A DNA stretch of 64,000 bases from Pseudoalteromonas luteoviolacea NCIMB 1942 (GCF_001625595.1 NZ_AUXT01000112.1:62001-126000); one strand, 5' to 3'. Positions 29,828 to 40,652 are shown, numbered from the stretch's first letter. Notes: generated by a model not told the origin, from the sequence alone. Made by a program: numbers and translations.

Positions 29828-30669
29828 TACTCTTGCTCTCTATGGCGAATTTTTACATTGGCATGAGTACGAGTGAAACGCTCTCCCAGAGTTTGTGCTA
29901 AGTAAACTGAGCGATGCTGTCCACCTGTGCAGCCAATGGCAATAGTCAGGTAACTGCGGTTATTACGCTCTAAATGGGGTAACCACGTTTGCATAAAAGT
30001 TTGAATTTGCCAAATAAACTTTTGCACAATACTGTGGCTAGCTAAGTAGTCTTTAACGGGCTGGTCTAATCCAGTTAAAGGCTTGAGTTCTGGCTCCCAA
30101 TGAGGATTGGGTAAAAAGCGCGCATCGAATACATAGTCAGCTTCTTTTGGAATTCCATGCTTAAAGCCAAATGATTCAAAAGTAATAATCAGTTGCTTAT
30201 CTTTCTGACCAAGGATCTTTTCTCTGACGCTTTCTGCCAGCTGATGAACACTTAATTCTGTGGTATCAATTGTCACATCAGCACGACGAATCACCACGTC
30301 CAAGAGGTTTCTCTCTTTCTTAATTGCTAAATCAAGTGGCAGATCATTTAGAGATAATGGGTGTAGTCGCCTGGTCTCAGAGAACCGTTTAATCAAGGTT
30401 TGATCATCGCAATCAAGATAAAAGACACTCGGATTAGCAAATCCAGGTAAATATCCCAAAATATCGTGAAACTCTTGCTGTTCTTTTGGCAGGTTGCGCA
30501 CATCAATACTAACGGCAATTTTATCGTATCCATCGGACACACTGCGTACTAGTGCTGGAAGCAGGTTAACGGGGATATTATCAGCGCAGTAATAGCCTAA
30601 ATCTTCTAAGACTCGCAATGCAACTGATTTACCTGAACCAGAGCGACCACTGATAATTATGAGTTCCAC
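29827..30669 (-). CDS. rapZ: RNase adapter protein RapZ
   Basis: A 280-residue P-loop protein (E. coli 284). Walker A is GRSGSGKSVAL (about 8-18). The C-terminal part carries GCTGGQHRSVYLAQTLGERF. In E. coli RapZ guides RNase E to the GlmZ RNA and so controls amino-sugar supply for the wall. It is located between ptsN and ptsO as in E. coli, 12 bp after ptsN. Confidence 0.97.
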   Translation of the reverse strand: MELIIISGRSGSGKSVALRVLEDLGYYCADNIPVNLLPALVRSVSDGYDKIAVSIDVRNLPKEQQEFHDILGYLPGFANPSVFYLDCDDQTLIKRFSETRRLHPLSLNDLPLDLAIKKERNLLDVVIRRADVTIDTTELSVHQLAESVREKILGQKDKQLIITFESFGFKHGIPKEADYVFDARFLPNPHWEPELKPLTGLDQPVKDYLASHSIVQKFIWQIQTFMQTWLPHLERNNRSYLTIAIGCTGGQHRSVYLAQTLGERFTRTHANVKIRHREQE

Positions 30670-30681
30670 GGTTAATTCCTA

Positions 30682-31137
30682 TTAATTGTCAAATTCAACA
30701 AGGACTTGATAAAGTTCCTTGTCGTTTGTTGCCTGTCGAATACGTTTACAAAACACCTTATTATTAAGTTTATCAGCGATGCTTGCTAAGGTCTCTAAAT
30801 GTTGTTTATTTTCACCATCTGGTACGATGAGTGCAATAAAAACGTCAACACCGCGATCATCGTAAGCGTCAAAAGGGATGGCTTGTTGGTTAACGAGTAT
30901 GATTGCTAGAACTTTATCGAGTCCTGATAATCGACCATGAGGAATAGCGATACCTTTTCCAATACCTGTACTACCAAGTTTCTCTCGATTCAACAGCGCC
31001 TCGAGAATATCATGTTGATTGGAATCAGGGATTTTTTGTTGCGCTAATTCGCTAATATATTGGAGAATTCTTTTTTTGCTATTAAAAAGGACTGCAGCTT
31101 TGCTACAGTCCTCGGAAATAAGTGCGCTAAGTTTCAT
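30682..31137 (-). CDS. ptsN: Nitrogen-regulatory PTS protein EIIA-Ntr
   Basis: A 151-residue PTS EIIA type-2 domain. The phosphorylatable His lies in GKGIAIPHGRL (about residue 65). PtsN reports PTS-Ntr phosphorylation to targets such as K+ transporters and GlmS control. It follows hpf by two bases and belongs to the rpoN-hpf-ptsN-rapZ-ptsO operon. Confidence 0.96.
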   Translation of the reverse strand: MKLSALISEDCSKAAVLFNSKKRILQYISELAQQKIPDSNQHDILEALLNREKLGSTGIGKGIAIPHGRLSGLDKVLAIILVNQQAIPFDAYDDRGVDVFIALIVPDGENKQHLETLASIADKLNNKVFCKRIRQATNDKELYQVLVEFDN

Positions 31138-31139
31138 GA

Positions 31140-31427
31140 TTAGTGTCGAGTTAGCTTCTCTTTATGTTTAATAACTTGGCGATCTAATTTATCAATTAGG
31201 CCATCTATTGCTGCATACATGTCTTTATGCTCTGTAGAGGCAAATAATTCACCACCATTGACGTGAAGTGTAGCTTCTGCTTTTTGTATGAGTTTCTCGA
31301 CATCTAAAATGACATGAACATTATTTATGTGATCAAAATGCCTTTCCAGCTTCGCAAACTTACTCGTTACGTAGTCTCTTAATGAGTCGGTAATTTCTAC
31401 ATGGCGACCAGTTAAATTTAGTTGCAT
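31140..31427 (-). CDS. hpf: Ribosome hibernation promoting factor, short form
   Basis: With ATG 31427 it is 95 residues, the E. coli HPF length, starting MQLNLTGRHVEIT. The fold is beta-alpha-beta(3)-alpha with the basic helix RDYVTSKFAKLERHFDHI. HPF binds the 30S decoding region and helps form inactive 100S ribosomes in stationary phase. An in-frame ATG at 31433 is nearer to AGGA (3 bp), so the start may be two codons earlier. Confidence 0.95.
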   Translation of the reverse strand: MQLNLTGRHVEITDSLRDYVTSKFAKLERHFDHINNVHVILDVEKLIQKAEATLHVNGGELFASTEHKDMYAAIDGLIDKLDRQVIKHKEKLTRH

Positions 31428-31453
31428 AAGCATTTTTCCTTCTTTTGTTACGT

Positions 31454-32962
31454 CTATATCAAGCTTTTGCGCTGATTAGACGGTGGAATAGCCAAAGACT
31501 CTCGGTATTTGGCAATAGTACGTCTTGCCACCTTAATACCTTGATCAGCTAATACATCTGCAATTTTGCTATCACTCAGTGGTTTGGCTGAGTTCTCAGC
31601 AGCGATTAGCTTTTTGATAAGTGCTCGAATTGCTGTAGATGAGCACTCACCACCATTCTCAGTACTTACGTGGCTCGAGAAGAAGTATTTCAATTCATAT
31701 ATGCCGCGAGGCGTGTGCATATACTTTTGTGTCGTTACACGAGAAATAGTCGACTCATGCATATCAACCATTTCAGCTACATCATTGAGGACCATAGGCC
31801 TCATCGCCTCAGGGCCATGTTCAAAGAATGCCTGTTGTTGCTGCACAATGCAATTAGTTACTTTCAATAATGTTTCATTTCTGCTTTCTAGGCTTTTAAT
31901 GAACCATTTAGCTTCTTGCAGATGTGAGCGAATAAACTGGCTATCACTACTCGATTTTACAGAGCGAGACATGGCTGCATAATGATCGTTGACTCTAATT
32001 TTTGGCATCGAATCTGGGTTTAGCTCTACAGCCCAACGGCCTTTCACTTTTTTTACTGATACATCTGGTATCACATAGTCCGCTTCTTCCTGCACGATAC
32101 TGGCGGCAGGTTTTGGGTTCAAACTATGAATCAGCGTCATAACCTCTTTTAGCTCAGGCTCTTTAAGCTTGGTTTTTTTCATGATAGTACGGTAATCACG
32201 ATTTGCTAAGAGACCGATATACTCTTCGATGACATGTTTGGTTTCAGTTAACCAGGGGGTGTCTGTTGCAAATTGATTTAATTGTACGATCAAGCACTCT
32301 TGCAAGCTACGCGCAGCAATACCTACTGGGTCAAATAATTGGATGCGCTTTAGTACAGCTTCGACCTCATCTAACTCAATCGGTTCCTGATCGTTATCGA
32401 CATTTAAGCTTTCTACAATATCTTCACAGGCTACCGTTAAAATGCCTGAATCATCTACTGCTTCAACTATGGAGAGAGCGATAAGTCTATCTGTTGCGCT
32501 GAATGGTGTAAGTTCAAGTTGCCACATGAGGTATTCTTGTAGGCTTTCAGTTGTTTTACCTTGATAAATACTTTCGTCCTCAGGCATTGGTCCTGAAGAG
32601 CTCACCGGCGCTGCGCTAATATACTCATCCCATGTGACATCCATAGCCATTTCATCACTTAGCGTTTCTTTGTTGAGCGCGGTATCTGTGTCTTGCTCAT
32701 ACTCACTAGATGGTGTGTCGATGTTGTCGTCGATATTTGCGTCTGTTTTTTCAGTGCTTTGTTGTTCGTTTGTTTTGTCCAGACCATTGTCAAAGGATTC
32801 TGCTTCGTTTTCTTCTACTTCCAATAAAGGATTGCTGTCCAGCGCTTCTTGTATCTCTTGCTGGAGGTCTAACGTACTCAACTGTAACAAGCGTATTGCT
32901 TGTTGCAGTTGTGGTGTCATTGTTAATTGCTGCCCCATGCGCAGCTGTAGCGATTGCCTCAT
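31454..32962 (-). CDS. rpoN: RNA polymerase sigma-54 factor
   Basis: A 502-residue sigma-54. The Gln/Leu-rich activator-interacting region I (about 1-50; [27 protein letters not shown]) is followed by an acidic linker (about 55-125). The core-binding and DNA-binding regions are next, and the RpoN box [13 protein letters not shown] lies near the C-terminus. It directs RNA polymerase to -24/-12 promoters. The acidic linker makes it slightly longer than E. coli (477). The hpf gene follows 20 bp downstream. Confidence 0.98.
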   Translation of the reverse strand: MRQSLQLRMGQQLTMTPQLQQAIRLLQLSTLDLQQEIQEALDSNPLLEVEENEAESFDNGLDKTNEQQSTEKTDANIDDNIDTPSSEYEQDTDTALNKETLSDEMAMDVTWDEYISAAPVSSSGPMPEDESIYQGKTTESLQEYLMWQLELTPFSATDRLIALSIVEAVDDSGILTVACEDIVESLNVDNDQEPIELDEVEAVLKRIQLFDPVGIAARSLQECLIVQLNQFATDTPWLTETKHVIEEYIGLLANRDYRTIMKKTKLKEPELKEVMTLIHSLNPKPAASIVQEEADYVIPDVSVKKVKGRWAVELNPDSMPKIRVNDHYAAMSRSVKSSSDSQFIRSHLQEAKWFIKSLESRNETLLKVTNCIVQQQQAFFEHGPEAMRPMVLNDVAEMVDMHESTISRVTTQKYMHTPRGIYELKYFFSSHVSTENGGECSSTAIRALIKKLIAAENSAKPLSDSKIADVLADQGIKVARRTIAKYRESLAIPPSNQRKSLI

Positions 32963-33003
32963 GTATCTCTAACAATCCTTTTTGTTGTTACGCTTGTTCT
33001 TAA

Positions 33004-33729
33004 CTATAGCCTGAATTGTTCGCCTAAGTAGACATCTCGGACAGTTTGATCCGCTAAAACGTGTTCAGGGCTACCTGATGCAATTAATTCACCGTGTGAA
33101 ACAATGTAGGCTTTTTCGCAGACATCTAAAGTTTCTCTTACATTGTGGTCAGTTATCAGCACACCAATGCCACGGTTTTTTAAATGCTCGATTATTTTCT
33201 TTATATCTATCACTGAAATGGGATCAACGCCAGCAAAAGGCTCATCTAATAGAATAAATTTTGGATCAGCGGCTAATGCGCGCGCAATTTCTACCCGGCG
33301 ACGCTCTCCACCAGATAAAGCCATTCCCAAACTTGTTCTAATATGTTGAATATTAAATTCGTCCAATAGCTCGTTTAATGTTTCTTCACGCTGCGCTTTG
33401 TTGAGCTCTTTGCGTGTTTCCAAAATTGCCATTAAATTCTGATATACCGTAAGTTTTCTAAAGATAGAAGACTCTTGGGGCAGGTAGCCAATGCCTAATC
33501 GCGCGCGGCTGTGCATAGGTAGTAGAGTAATGTCTTGATCATCAATTTGGATACTGCCTTTGTCACTGGGGACTAAACCAACAATCATGTAAAAGGTCGT
33601 GGTTTTCCCTGCACCATTAGGGCCTAGCAAGCCTACGATGCTGCCAGCTTTTACGCTTAACTCAACGTTTTTGACAACTTGTCTGCCTTTATAGCTTTTT
33701 GCCAAGGCAATGGCCTTGAGTGTGCTCAC
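33004..33729 (-). CDS. lptB: LPS export ATPase LptB
   Basis: A 241-residue ABC ATPase, the E. coli length. Walker [10 protein letters not shown] (about 37), signature [15 protein letters not shown] (about 140) and Walker [13 protein letters not shown] are intact. It powers LPS extraction by LptFG from the inner membrane. The overlap with lptA is 4 bp. The rpoN gene follows 41 bp downstream, the usual gammaproteobacterial order. Confidence 0.97.
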   Translation of the reverse strand: MSTLKAIALAKSYKGRQVVKNVELSVKAGSIVGLLGPNGAGKTTTFYMIVGLVPSDKGSIQIDDQDITLLPMHSRARLGIGYLPQESSIFRKLTVYQNLMAILETRKELNKAQREETLNELLDEFNIQHIRTSLGMALSGGERRRVEIARALAADPKFILLDEPFAGVDPISVIDIKKIIEHLKNRGIGVLITDHNVRETLDVCEKAYIVSHGELIASGSPEHVLADQTVRDVYLGEQFRL

Positions 33730-34259
33730 GGTTGTTCCTCTTTCGTTTCTTTCTTTTCATCCACTGGCAACAAAACAGTTCTGACGCGTTTACCTTCTTG
33801 ATCAGAGCGCTGAGCACTGATCAGCTGTTTGTCCATATCATAGAGTATCTCTTGTGCAGATATCTTTTGACCTGCTTGGCTGATCTCTGCACTGCCTTTG
33901 ATAGTAAGTAGTCTATTCGCAACATCGTAGCGTACTTCTTTTGCGCTAGCTTTGAGGATACTGCCATCGGCTTGTTGTTCTTGGAAGACTGCGGGATTAC
34001 CGGTCGCTACCAACAGTTGTTTGTTGTCCCCAAGTTCTTCTCTACGATGTACTTCCAATCTGTCAGCTGTGATTTTACGTGCGCCATGAATGATTTCTAC
34101 ATTATCTTCAAAAACGCCAATATTAGTCTGCAGTTGTGCCTGCTGCTTTCCAGAACTGATGATGACCTGTTCAGGCGCTGTATTGGCAAATGCACTTTGT
34201 GCTAGAAGTCCAATAGAACACGCAAATAAGATTGTGGCACTTAGTTTATTGCTTATCAT
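33726..34259 (-). CDS. lptA: LPS transport periplasmic bridge protein LptA
   Basis: A 177-residue protein with a signal peptide ending near AQSAFA (about 25) and an OstA-type beta-jellyroll body. [21 protein letters not shown] and the later [22 protein letters not shown] are typical strands. LptA polymerises to carry LPS across the periplasm to LptD. It overlaps lptC by 14 bp and lptB by 4 bp. Confidence 0.95.
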   Translation of the reverse strand: MISNKLSATILFACSIGLLAQSAFANTAPEQVIISSGKQQAQLQTNIGVFEDNVEIIHGARKITADRLEVHRREELGDNKQLLVATGNPAVFQEQQADGSILKASAKEVRYDVANRLLTIKGSAEISQAGQKISAQEILYDMDKQLISAQRSDQEGKRVRTVLLPVDEKKETKEEQP

Positions 34260-34800
34260 AAATCGTTTCAGTATGGTTGATTAATTCAATGACCTCAGTA
34301 TTAAGGTCTGCTATCAGGCCTTTGCCCGTGATAGTTACATTTGGTCCGGTGATGACAACTGGTTGTTCAGAGCGCATCACTCGATTGGTGATTTCTAAGC
34401 GTAAGTTGTCAGCATTGATATGTGTGATCATTGCTGCTGGCATTAAATTAGTTGCCGTCACTTCACCTTCTAAAATTAATGTATCGTTCTCATACAACGT
34501 GGCTTCTTTAGCTGCAAGTTGCCAATTGTGTTCGCCATTATGGAGCATAAAAATCGGCGCTTCGAAATGACTAAAACCAAGCTCTTGATACAACTCCATT
34601 CTCTGAGCGGTAATTTGGTAACTGAGCTGCCCATTTTCTGCGAAAGACGTCTGTTTCAAGTCAACAGCGACATAATCTGGCTTAGCAATAGCCTCTTCTT
34701 TAGGAATCGTCAGTTTATCTTGCTGTGTTATATATGGGTACCATAGCCATAGCATCATGACACTAAATACTATAAGTAATATGACCCGCAAATTGGTCAT
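34246..34800 (-). CDS. lptC: LPS export protein LptC
   Basis: A 184-residue bitopic protein. One N-terminal helix (about 5-22) is followed by an LptC/YrbK jellyroll (SYQITAQRMELYQELGFSHFEAP split over two strands). It docks LptB2FG to LptA. Its start overlaps the kdsC stop by 4 bp. Confidence 0.93.
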   Translation of the reverse strand: MTNLRVILLIVFSVMMLWLWYPYITQQDKLTIPKEEAIAKPDYVAVDLKQTSFAENGQLSYQITAQRMELYQELGFSHFEAPIFMLHNGEHNWQLAAKEATLYENDTLILEGEVTATNLMPAAMITHINADNLRLEITNRVMRSEQPVVITGPNVTITGKGLIADLNTEVIELINHTETIYDKQ

Positions 34801-35348
34801 GTGCTACTACCTTTTGAGAGTAATTCATTACTCTGGCTGAGCATAAGCAGATCGGTTAGCTCTCTTACAGCACCAAATCCGCCTGGCAACATTGTTGTGT
34901 AATGAGCTAACCGTTTAACTAACGGGTGTGCATCTGCAACAGCAACGGCTAAACCAACCAGTTGCATAACAGGGATATCTGGCCCATCGTCACCAATATA
35001 TGCAATTTGTTCGTCTTCTAAGCCTAGAGTGGACTTCAGTTCTTCGTAAGCCGCCACTTTATTTTCTTGACCTTGGTATATGTGCTTAACATTTAAGCTA
35101 GTCATACGCTGCTTAACTATTTCTGAATGACGCCCTGTGATCACGGCGACTTCAACACCTGACTCAATAAGTGCTTTAATGCCAAACCCGTCTTTTGTAT
35201 TGAACGCTTTCAATTCTTCACCTTGATTCCCAAGGTAGATACGTCCATCAGAAAAAACGCCATCTATGTCACAAATTAAAAGCTTAATCGCCTTTGATTT
35301 ATCTGTCGTTTGCTGTGTAATTGGTTGGTATAAATCACTAAAATGCAT
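34797..35348 (-). CDS. kdsC: 3-deoxy-D-manno-octulosonate 8-phosphate phosphatase
   Basis: About 183 residues (E. coli 188) with a C0-type HAD fold. The nucleophile motif is DIDGVFSDGRIYLG, the Thr/Ser motif VAVITGRHS, and DDGPDIPVM the acidic motif. It removes phosphate from Kdo-8-P in Kdo synthesis. The start is placed at ATG 35348, two bases after the kdsD stop (TAGCATG). An in-frame start 22 codons earlier would lie inside kdsD. Confidence 0.95.
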   Translation of the reverse strand: MHFSDLYQPITQQTTDKSKAIKLLICDIDGVFSDGRIYLGNQGEELKAFNTKDGFGIKALIESGVEVAVITGRHSEIVKQRMTSLNVKHIYQGQENKVAAYEELKSTLGLEDEQIAYIGDDGPDIPVMQLVGLAVAVADAHPLVKRLAHYTTMLPGGFGAVRELTDLLMLSQSNELLSKGSST

Positions 35349-35349
35349 G

Positions 35350-36321
35350 CTACAAAACCCCTGCACGTAATAAGTCTTGAGTATTGAGGGCGCCGATGGG
35401 GTGGTTGTCCTCATTTATCACTATCAGGCCATTAATTCGTTTCTTTTCCATAATGTTCAGTGCTTCGGCAGCTAACATGTCTGGCATTGCTGTAGTACAG
35501 CAGATAGTCATAACTGAATCAATGGTGTCATTGTGTAAGTCTATTTTCTGCTCTATCACACGGCGTAAATCCCCATCTGTAAACAAACCGCTTAGTTTAC
35601 CTTGACTATCAACAATTGCTGTCATTCCTAGGCCTTTTGCTGACATTTCAAAAAGTGCATCTTTAATAGAGCTGCCCATAGGAGTAATTGGTATGTCTTT
35701 GTCTTTATGCATAATATCTGCAAGCGTTAGCAGCAGCCTTTTACCTAAGCTGCCACCTGGGTGGGAGAGTGCAAAGTCATCTGCTGTGAACCCTCTTGCT
35801 TCCAGCAGCGCAACGGCCAAAGCATCTCCCATTGCAAGTGTTGCTGTGGTACTGGCGGTTGGAGCCAACCCAAGAGGGCAAGCCTCTTGAGAGACTTTGA
35901 TACACAAATGAATATCAGCAAGTTGAGCCATAGTGGACTCTTCATTTCCTGTCATGCTGATGACTTGTGCACCAATTCGTTTGATGACAGGTATTATCCC
36001 AACGACTTCCCCTGTTTCCCCTGAGTTTGACAGCATCAGAGCTACATCATCAGAGGTAATCATTCCTAAGTCGCCATGGCTGGCCTCGCCGGGGTGCACG
36101 AAAAATGACGGAGTGCCTGTGCTGGCCAGCGTAGCGGCAATTTTATTGCCCACATGGCCTGACTTACCCATACCAATCACAATCACTCTGCCTTTGCAAT
36201 TAAGGATTAAATTACAGGCAGAAACAAAATTTTCATCAATAAACCGCTCGAGTTCAAGTAGTGCTTGTTGTTCTATTTTTAAAACACGTTTAGCAGTTTC
36301 GACAAATGACGTTTTTTTCAT
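35350..36321 (-). CDS. kdsD: D-arabinose 5-phosphate isomerase
   Basis: About 323 residues (E. coli 328). A SIS sugar isomerase domain (about 30-180; GMGKSGHVGNKIAATLASTGTP in two motifs, HPGEASHGDLG) is joined to two CBS repeats (about 205-320). It converts ribulose-5-P to arabinose-5-P, the first step to Kdo. ATG 36321 is chosen over GTG 36330 because AGGTG lies 6 bp before it. Confidence 0.96.
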   Translation of the reverse strand: MKKTSFVETAKRVLKIEQQALLELERFIDENFVSACNLILNCKGRVIVIGMGKSGHVGNKIAATLASTGTPSFFVHPGEASHGDLGMITSDDVALMLSNSGETGEVVGIIPVIKRIGAQVISMTGNEESTMAQLADIHLCIKVSQEACPLGLAPTASTTATLAMGDALAVALLEARGFTADDFALSHPGGSLGKRLLLTLADIMHKDKDIPITPMGSSIKDALFEMSAKGLGMTAIVDSQGKLSGLFTDGDLRRVIEQKIDLHNDTIDSVMTICCTTAMPDMLAAEALNIMEKKRINGLIVINEDNHPIGALNTQDLLRAGVL

Positions 36322-36330
36322 TTCAAACAC

Positions 36331-37293
36331 CTAAATGATCATGTACATATAGCCTATGAAAGCGGCTAAAAGTAAGCCCCCTTCAAAGCGATTGATTTGT
36401 CGTTTTCCTTTGAAGTTAAGGCTCATTAAGATGAGCGCTGCGGTAGCGCCCAGCATCACAAAGATATCTCTGCTTGAAATATTGAGGTCTAACTGTGCTG
36501 GGTTGAGAAGTCCCGCGATTGACAGTACTGCCAAAATATTAAAAATGTTTGACCCAATAATGTTTCCAAGTGCTAAGTCATCTTCATTTTTCAGTACACC
36601 TGCGACACAGGCTGCAAGTTCGGGTAAGCTCGTACCAATTGCGATGATAGTCAAACCAATTAGTAAGTCACTCATACCAAAGAGCTTGGCGATATCAACA
36701 GCTGCATCAACTAAAAAATCAGCGCTGATAGGAAGTACTATCATGCCAACGATGAGCCAAAAAACGGCTTTGCCTGTTGGTACGTTGTTAGGGACTTCGT
36801 CACATGCCTCGGAAACCAACGGGTCTTCCTCATCAGCATGACTGCTTTTCTTTGTAATGTATATCAAACTCAATATAAATAAAGCGAATCCCGCTAATAG
36901 TATTGCGCCTTCAAAAGCGCTGAAGTAATTGTCACTTATTATGTACCAAGCACCAAGTGATACGATTACTAACAACGGCATCTCTCTTCTCAAGATACCT
37001 GAACCGACAGCCAAGGGGCGAAGAAGTGAAGTGATCCCTAACACTAAAAAGATGTTGGCAATGTTCGAACCTACGGCATTACCTACGGCTGTATCTGTTT
37101 TATCTGATAAAGCAGCTTGTGCGGCAACCATCATCTCTGGGGCAGACGAGCCCATTGCAACTATCGTAAGACCAACAATCAAGGTGGGAACACCAAGATT
37201 TTTTGCTAAAGCAGCGGCGCCAAAAACAAATCTGTCTGCGCTCCACACCAGCGCTATAAAACCTAAGATAAGAATGACAAAAGATAAAACCAT
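36331..37293 (-). CDS. yrbG: YrbG-type calcium/cation antiporter (CaCA family)
   Basis: A 320-residue, ten-helix protein with two inverted repeats. The alpha-repeat motifs are visible as VAMGSSAPEMMVAAQAALS and AIGTSLPELAACVAGV, both carrying the ion-binding Glu. GNAVGSNIANIFLVLG and GNIIGSNIFNILAVL are their partners. CaCA members exchange Ca2+ or Na+ with H+ or Na+; the physiological ion of YrbG is not settled. It heads the kds/lpt operon and is divergent from mlaF. Confidence 0.94.
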   Translation of the reverse strand: MVLSFVILILGFIALVWSADRFVFGAAALAKNLGVPTLIVGLTIVAMGSSAPEMMVAAQAALSDKTDTAVGNAVGSNIANIFLVLGITSLLRPLAVGSGILRREMPLLVIVSLGAWYIISDNYFSAFEGAILLAGFALFILSLIYITKKSSHADEEDPLVSEACDEVPNNVPTGKAVFWLIVGMIVLPISADFLVDAAVDIAKLFGMSDLLIGLTIIAIGTSLPELAACVAGVLKNEDDLALGNIIGSNIFNILAVLSIAGLLNPAQLDLNISSRDIFVMLGATAALILMSLNFKGKRQINRFEGGLLLAAFIGYMYMII

Positions 37294-37516
37294 GAAGTCT
37301 ATGCCGAGTAACTTAATTAAAGTGCGACAAATATTATCAAATGCATTATCAAATGTATAAATAATCTCGTATTAGATGCGCTTGGTAGCCTTGTTACGGT
37401 GTGCGTGGCGCATTTTGTGAAGTGCTTTAACAAATTCAATTACAAAATTTTACCAATTTGCATTTTCCATCTTGAGGTAAAAAAAAGTATTATTCATCAA
37501 TTGGTGAAATCGATAT

Positions 37517-38335
37517 ATGGAGAGCGACTTGTCGCAGTCAATCGTTGAAGTCAAGGATGTAACCTTTTCTCGTGGTGATAGAGTCATATATAACAATATG
37601 AGCTTTTCAGTGCCGAAAGGTAAAATTACAGCCATCATGGGACCAAGTGGTATTGGTAAAACCACCATGTTGCGTCTGATAGGAGGGCAACTTCGCCCAG
37701 ATAGTGGTGATATCACATTTCAAGGCACCAGTGTGCCAGCGATGTCTCGTTCCGAACTTTATCAGGCACGTAAACAGATGAGTATGCTGTTTCAAAGTGG
37801 TGCGCTTTTTACGGATATGTCGGTATTTGATAATGTGGCATTCCCTTTAAGGGAGCACACTCAACTCAGTGAAGATTTAATTACATTAATCGTATTAATG
37901 AAGCTTCAGGCGGTAGGTCTTCGAGGAGCTCGAGAACTCATGCCGTCAGAGCTATCTGGTGGTATGGCTAGAAGAGCTGCATTAGCCCGTTCAATAGCAT
38001 TAGATCCTGAATTGATTATGTACGATGAGCCTTTTGCTGGCCAAGACCCTATCTCGATGGGCGTGCTGGTGCGCATGATCAAATCATTAAATGAGGTATT
38101 GGGATTATCTTCTCTGATAGTAACCCATGACGTTACCGAAGTGCTCAGTATTGCAGATCATGTTGTTATTATTGCTGAGCAGGGAGTGATTGGTAGTGGT
38201 TCGCCAGAAGAAATGTTGGCTCATAGTTCCCCGCTTGTTCAGCAATTTCTGCAAGGACTTGCCGATGGCCCTGTACCATTTCATTTTAATGCTGCGCCAT
38301 ACGAAGAAGAGCTACTGAGTGGAGATACGCAGTGA
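37517..38335 (+). CDS. mlaF: Phospholipid transport ATPase MlaF
   Basis: A 272-residue ABC ATPase. Walker [10 protein letters not shown] (about 41), signature [16 protein letters not shown] (about 145) and Walker [13 protein letters not shown] are complete. It energises the MlaFEDB complex that exchanges phospholipids between the inner membrane and MlaC. The gene is divergent from yrbG, with 223 AT-rich bases between them. Its stop overlaps the GTG start of mlaE. Confidence 0.96.
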   Translation: MESDLSQSIVEVKDVTFSRGDRVIYNNMSFSVPKGKITAIMGPSGIGKTTMLRLIGGQLRPDSGDITFQGTSVPAMSRSELYQARKQMSMLFQSGALFTDMSVFDNVAFPLREHTQLSEDLITLIVLMKLQAVGLRGARELMPSELSGGMARRAALARSIALDPELIMYDEPFAGQDPISMGVLVRMIKSLNEVLGLSSLIVTHDVTEVLSIADHVVIIAEQGVIGSGSPEEMLAHSSPLVQQFLQGLADGPVPFHFNAAPYEEELLSGDTQ

Positions 38336-39111
38336 TAGATATATTACAAAAGATAGGCCATAAAACGCTTAGTCGCTTTGCGTCAATCGGCAGAGCAACG
38401 CAAATGCTACTCGGTGCATTGTTGAACGTGCCTAATTTACGTAAGGGCACACCACTGTTGATAAAACAGCTGTATATGGTTGGCCACCAATCCTTATTAA
38501 TAATCATGGTTTCAGGCTTATTTATTGGAATGGTACTCGCGCTACAGGGCTACACAGTGCTGGTTGGCTATGGCGCAGAAGATAGCTTGGGGCCACTTGT
38601 GGCATTGAGTTTATTACGTGAGCTTGGCCCTGTGGTGACTGCTTTGCTTTTTGCAGGACGTGCAGGTAGTGCGCTAACTGCGGAAATCGGCTTAATGAAA
38701 GCAACAGAGCAACTTTCGAGTTTAGAGATGATGGCGGTTGACCCGCTTAAGAGAGTTGTGGCACCGAGGTTTTGGGCTGGTTTTATAAGCATGCCTTTAT
38801 TGGCGCTTATTTTCTCAGCTGTTGCTATTTTAGGTGCGCATCTGGTTGGCGTAGATTGGTTGGGTGTCGACTCGGGTAGTTTTTGGTCGATTATGCAGTC
38901 TCAGGTTTCTTTACAGCAAGATATAATGAATGGTCTGATAAAGAGTTTTGTATTTGCGTTAATCGTAACGTGGATTGCGTTGTATAAAGGGTATGACTGT
39001 ATCCCAACGTCAGAGGGGATCAGTAAAGCAACAACGGAGACCGTTGTGCACTCTTCGCTTGCTGTTTTAGGGTTTGACTTTGTATTAACAGCAGTGATGT
39101 TTTCTAGTTAA
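38332..39111 (+). CDS. mlaE: Phospholipid transport permease MlaE
   Basis: A 259-residue permease with about five or six helices. [37 protein letters not shown] (in two motifs) and [20 protein letters not shown] are MlaE-family hallmarks. It uses a GTG start overlapping the mlaF stop by 4 bp. Confidence 0.96.
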   Translation: MIDILQKIGHKTLSRFASIGRATQMLLGALLNVPNLRKGTPLLIKQLYMVGHQSLLIIMVSGLFIGMVLALQGYTVLVGYGAEDSLGPLVALSLLRELGPVVTALLFAGRAGSALTAEIGLMKATEQLSSLEMMAVDPLKRVVAPRFWAGFISMPLLALIFSAVAILGAHLVGVDWLGVDSGSFWSIMQSQVSLQQDIMNGLIKSFVFALIVTWIALYKGYDCIPTSEGISKATTETVVHSSLAVLGFDFVLTAVMFSS

Positions 39112-39122
39112 GGGTTTGGGTA

Positions 39123-39668
39123 ATGAATACACGGAAAATAGAAATTTTAGTGGGCTTATTTGTGGCTCTAGGTGTTGCAGCATTCGTTGTGCTTGCAATG
39201 AAAGTTGCTAATGCTGGTATCAGTGGCAACGGTGAAATATACACGTTACAGGCGAAGTTTGACAATATCGGCTCATTGAAAACGCGCGCTCCAATTAAAG
39301 TGGGTGGCGTTGTTATTGGTAGAGTCGATGGCATTCAAATTCATCCAGAAGAATTTGTGCCAGTTGTAAGTATGAGCATAGATCAAACTTATGAATGCCA
39401 GTTTTCGGATACAACCTCTGTTTCGATATTGACGTCGGGTATTTTGGGTGAGCAGTACTTAGGTATTTCTCCTGTAATTGCTGCTGAGTCCGCCAAACAG
39501 TCATGTTTAGGAAATGAAGTTGTTAATCAGGATGAAATGGACTTAGACGACCTATTCGGTGTTGAAAGCAAAGCGCTGAAAAATGGCGACATGATCACTG
39601 ATACAAAGTCGGCACTGGTACTTGAAGAGCTAATTGGTCAATTTTTATTTAATCAGGGAAGTGAGTAA
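39123..39668 (+). CDS. mlaD: Substrate-binding MCE protein MlaD
   Basis: A 181-residue protein with one N-terminal helix (about 7-25) and one MCE domain (about 38-118; FDNIGSLKTRAPIKVGGVVIG in two parts, SILTSGILGEQYLGI). MlaD forms a hexameric ring on MlaE with a central lipid tunnel. Length equals the family norm. Confidence 0.96.
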   Translation: MNTRKIEILVGLFVALGVAAFVVLAMKVANAGISGNGEIYTLQAKFDNIGSLKTRAPIKVGGVVIGRVDGIQIHPEEFVPVVSMSIDQTYECQFSDTTSVSILTSGILGEQYLGISPVIAAESAKQSCLGNEVVNQDEMDLDDLFGVESKALKNGDMITDTKSALVLEELIGQFLFNQGSE

Positions 39669-39674
39669 TACATC

Positions 39675-40361
39675 ATGACTAAGAATTATACCCAGATATT
39701 TGTGTCGCTTTTCGCGATGTTACTTTGGTCTCAAGCCGTAAAAGCTGAGCAAGTTGATCTAAGTGATCCATACAAGATGGTACAACAAGTCGCTGACAAT
39801 ACCTTTAAGCGCGTAGCAAGGGAACAGGCGATTATAACCAAAGACAAAGAACATCTAAGACTCATCGTTGAGCAGGAATTGTTACCTTATATTGACTACA
39901 AATACGCAGCTTACCGTGTATTAGGAAGTTATATTCAAAAAGTACGCACCATTAAAGATAAAAAGGAAAAACAGCAAGCTGTACAGCACATCAAGGAGTT
40001 TATCATAGTATTTAGATCATACCTTGTAGCCACTTACGCCGGTGTGTTTACACAATATACGGACCAAAAAGTTGAATTTGAAGTGCCTCGTGCCATCGGA
40101 GCGGAATCTGTTGCGACAGTGAAAACGAAGATTGTTGAGGACGGTAAGCCGGATATCAAAATTGACTTTAAAGTCCGTAAAAACAAAAATGGTGAATGGC
40201 GTGCGTTTGATATGATGGCTGAGGGGATCAGTTTGTTAGACGCAAAACAAAGTGAGCTTCACGGTATTTTACGTCAGCAAGGTATCGAGCATGTAATCAC
40301 TCTACTGGATAAGAAAAGTAAGTTACCTGTGCAGTTTAGAGGGGATGATGGCAATGCCTAA
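39675..40361 (+). CDS. mlaC: Periplasmic phospholipid shuttle MlaC
   Basis: A 228-residue secreted protein (E. coli 211). The signal peptide ends near QAVKA (about 24). The Tol-Ttg2 fold is seen as EQELLPYIDYKYAAYRVLG and FRSYLVATYAGVFTQY. It carries phospholipids between the MlaFEDB complex and the MlaA-porin complex. The last codons overlap mlaB. Confidence 0.95.
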   Translation: MTKNYTQIFVSLFAMLLWSQAVKAEQVDLSDPYKMVQQVADNTFKRVAREQAIITKDKEHLRLIVEQELLPYIDYKYAAYRVLGSYIQKVRTIKDKKEKQQAVQHIKEFIIVFRSYLVATYAGVFTQYTDQKVEFEVPRAIGAESVATVKTKIVEDGKPDIKIDFKVRKNKNGEWRAFDMMAEGISLLDAKQSELHGILRQQGIEHVITLLDKKSKLPVQFRGDDGNA

Positions 40362-40647
40362 TCTGCAATTTAACAAGGTCGGTGAAGACTCCATTTCGGT
40401 TACGGGAGAATTGACCCGTGACACCTTGGTAAATGAATCATTTCTTAATCAATTGTTAGAAAATGCGCAGTCAGTGCTCTATTTTGACCTTTGTGAGGTC
40501 TCAAGGGTTGACACCGCGGGTTTAGCTTGGTTAATTCACTCTTTAGGCAAATTAAAACGACAAGGTGTACGCCTTGAGTTGAAGAATAGACCTGAACAAT
40601 TGCAAAATTTAATGGAATTGGGGCAGGTCACAAACTTATTTGAGTGA
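40348..40647 (+). CDS. mlaB: STAS-domain protein MlaB
   Basis: About 99 residues with a STAS fold. [28 protein letters not shown] has the conserved D-T-A-G loop. It binds MlaF and stabilises the ATPase. Three ATGs lie close together (40345, 40348, 40354); 40348 has GAGG at 5 bp. It overlaps both mlaC and, at its end, the region just before ibaG. Confidence 0.93.
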   Translation: MAMPNLQFNKVGEDSISVTGELTRDTLVNESFLNQLLENAQSVLYFDLCEVSRVDTAGLAWLIHSLGKLKRQGVRLELKNRPEQLQNLMELGQVTNLFE

Positions 40648-40652
40648 GTCCA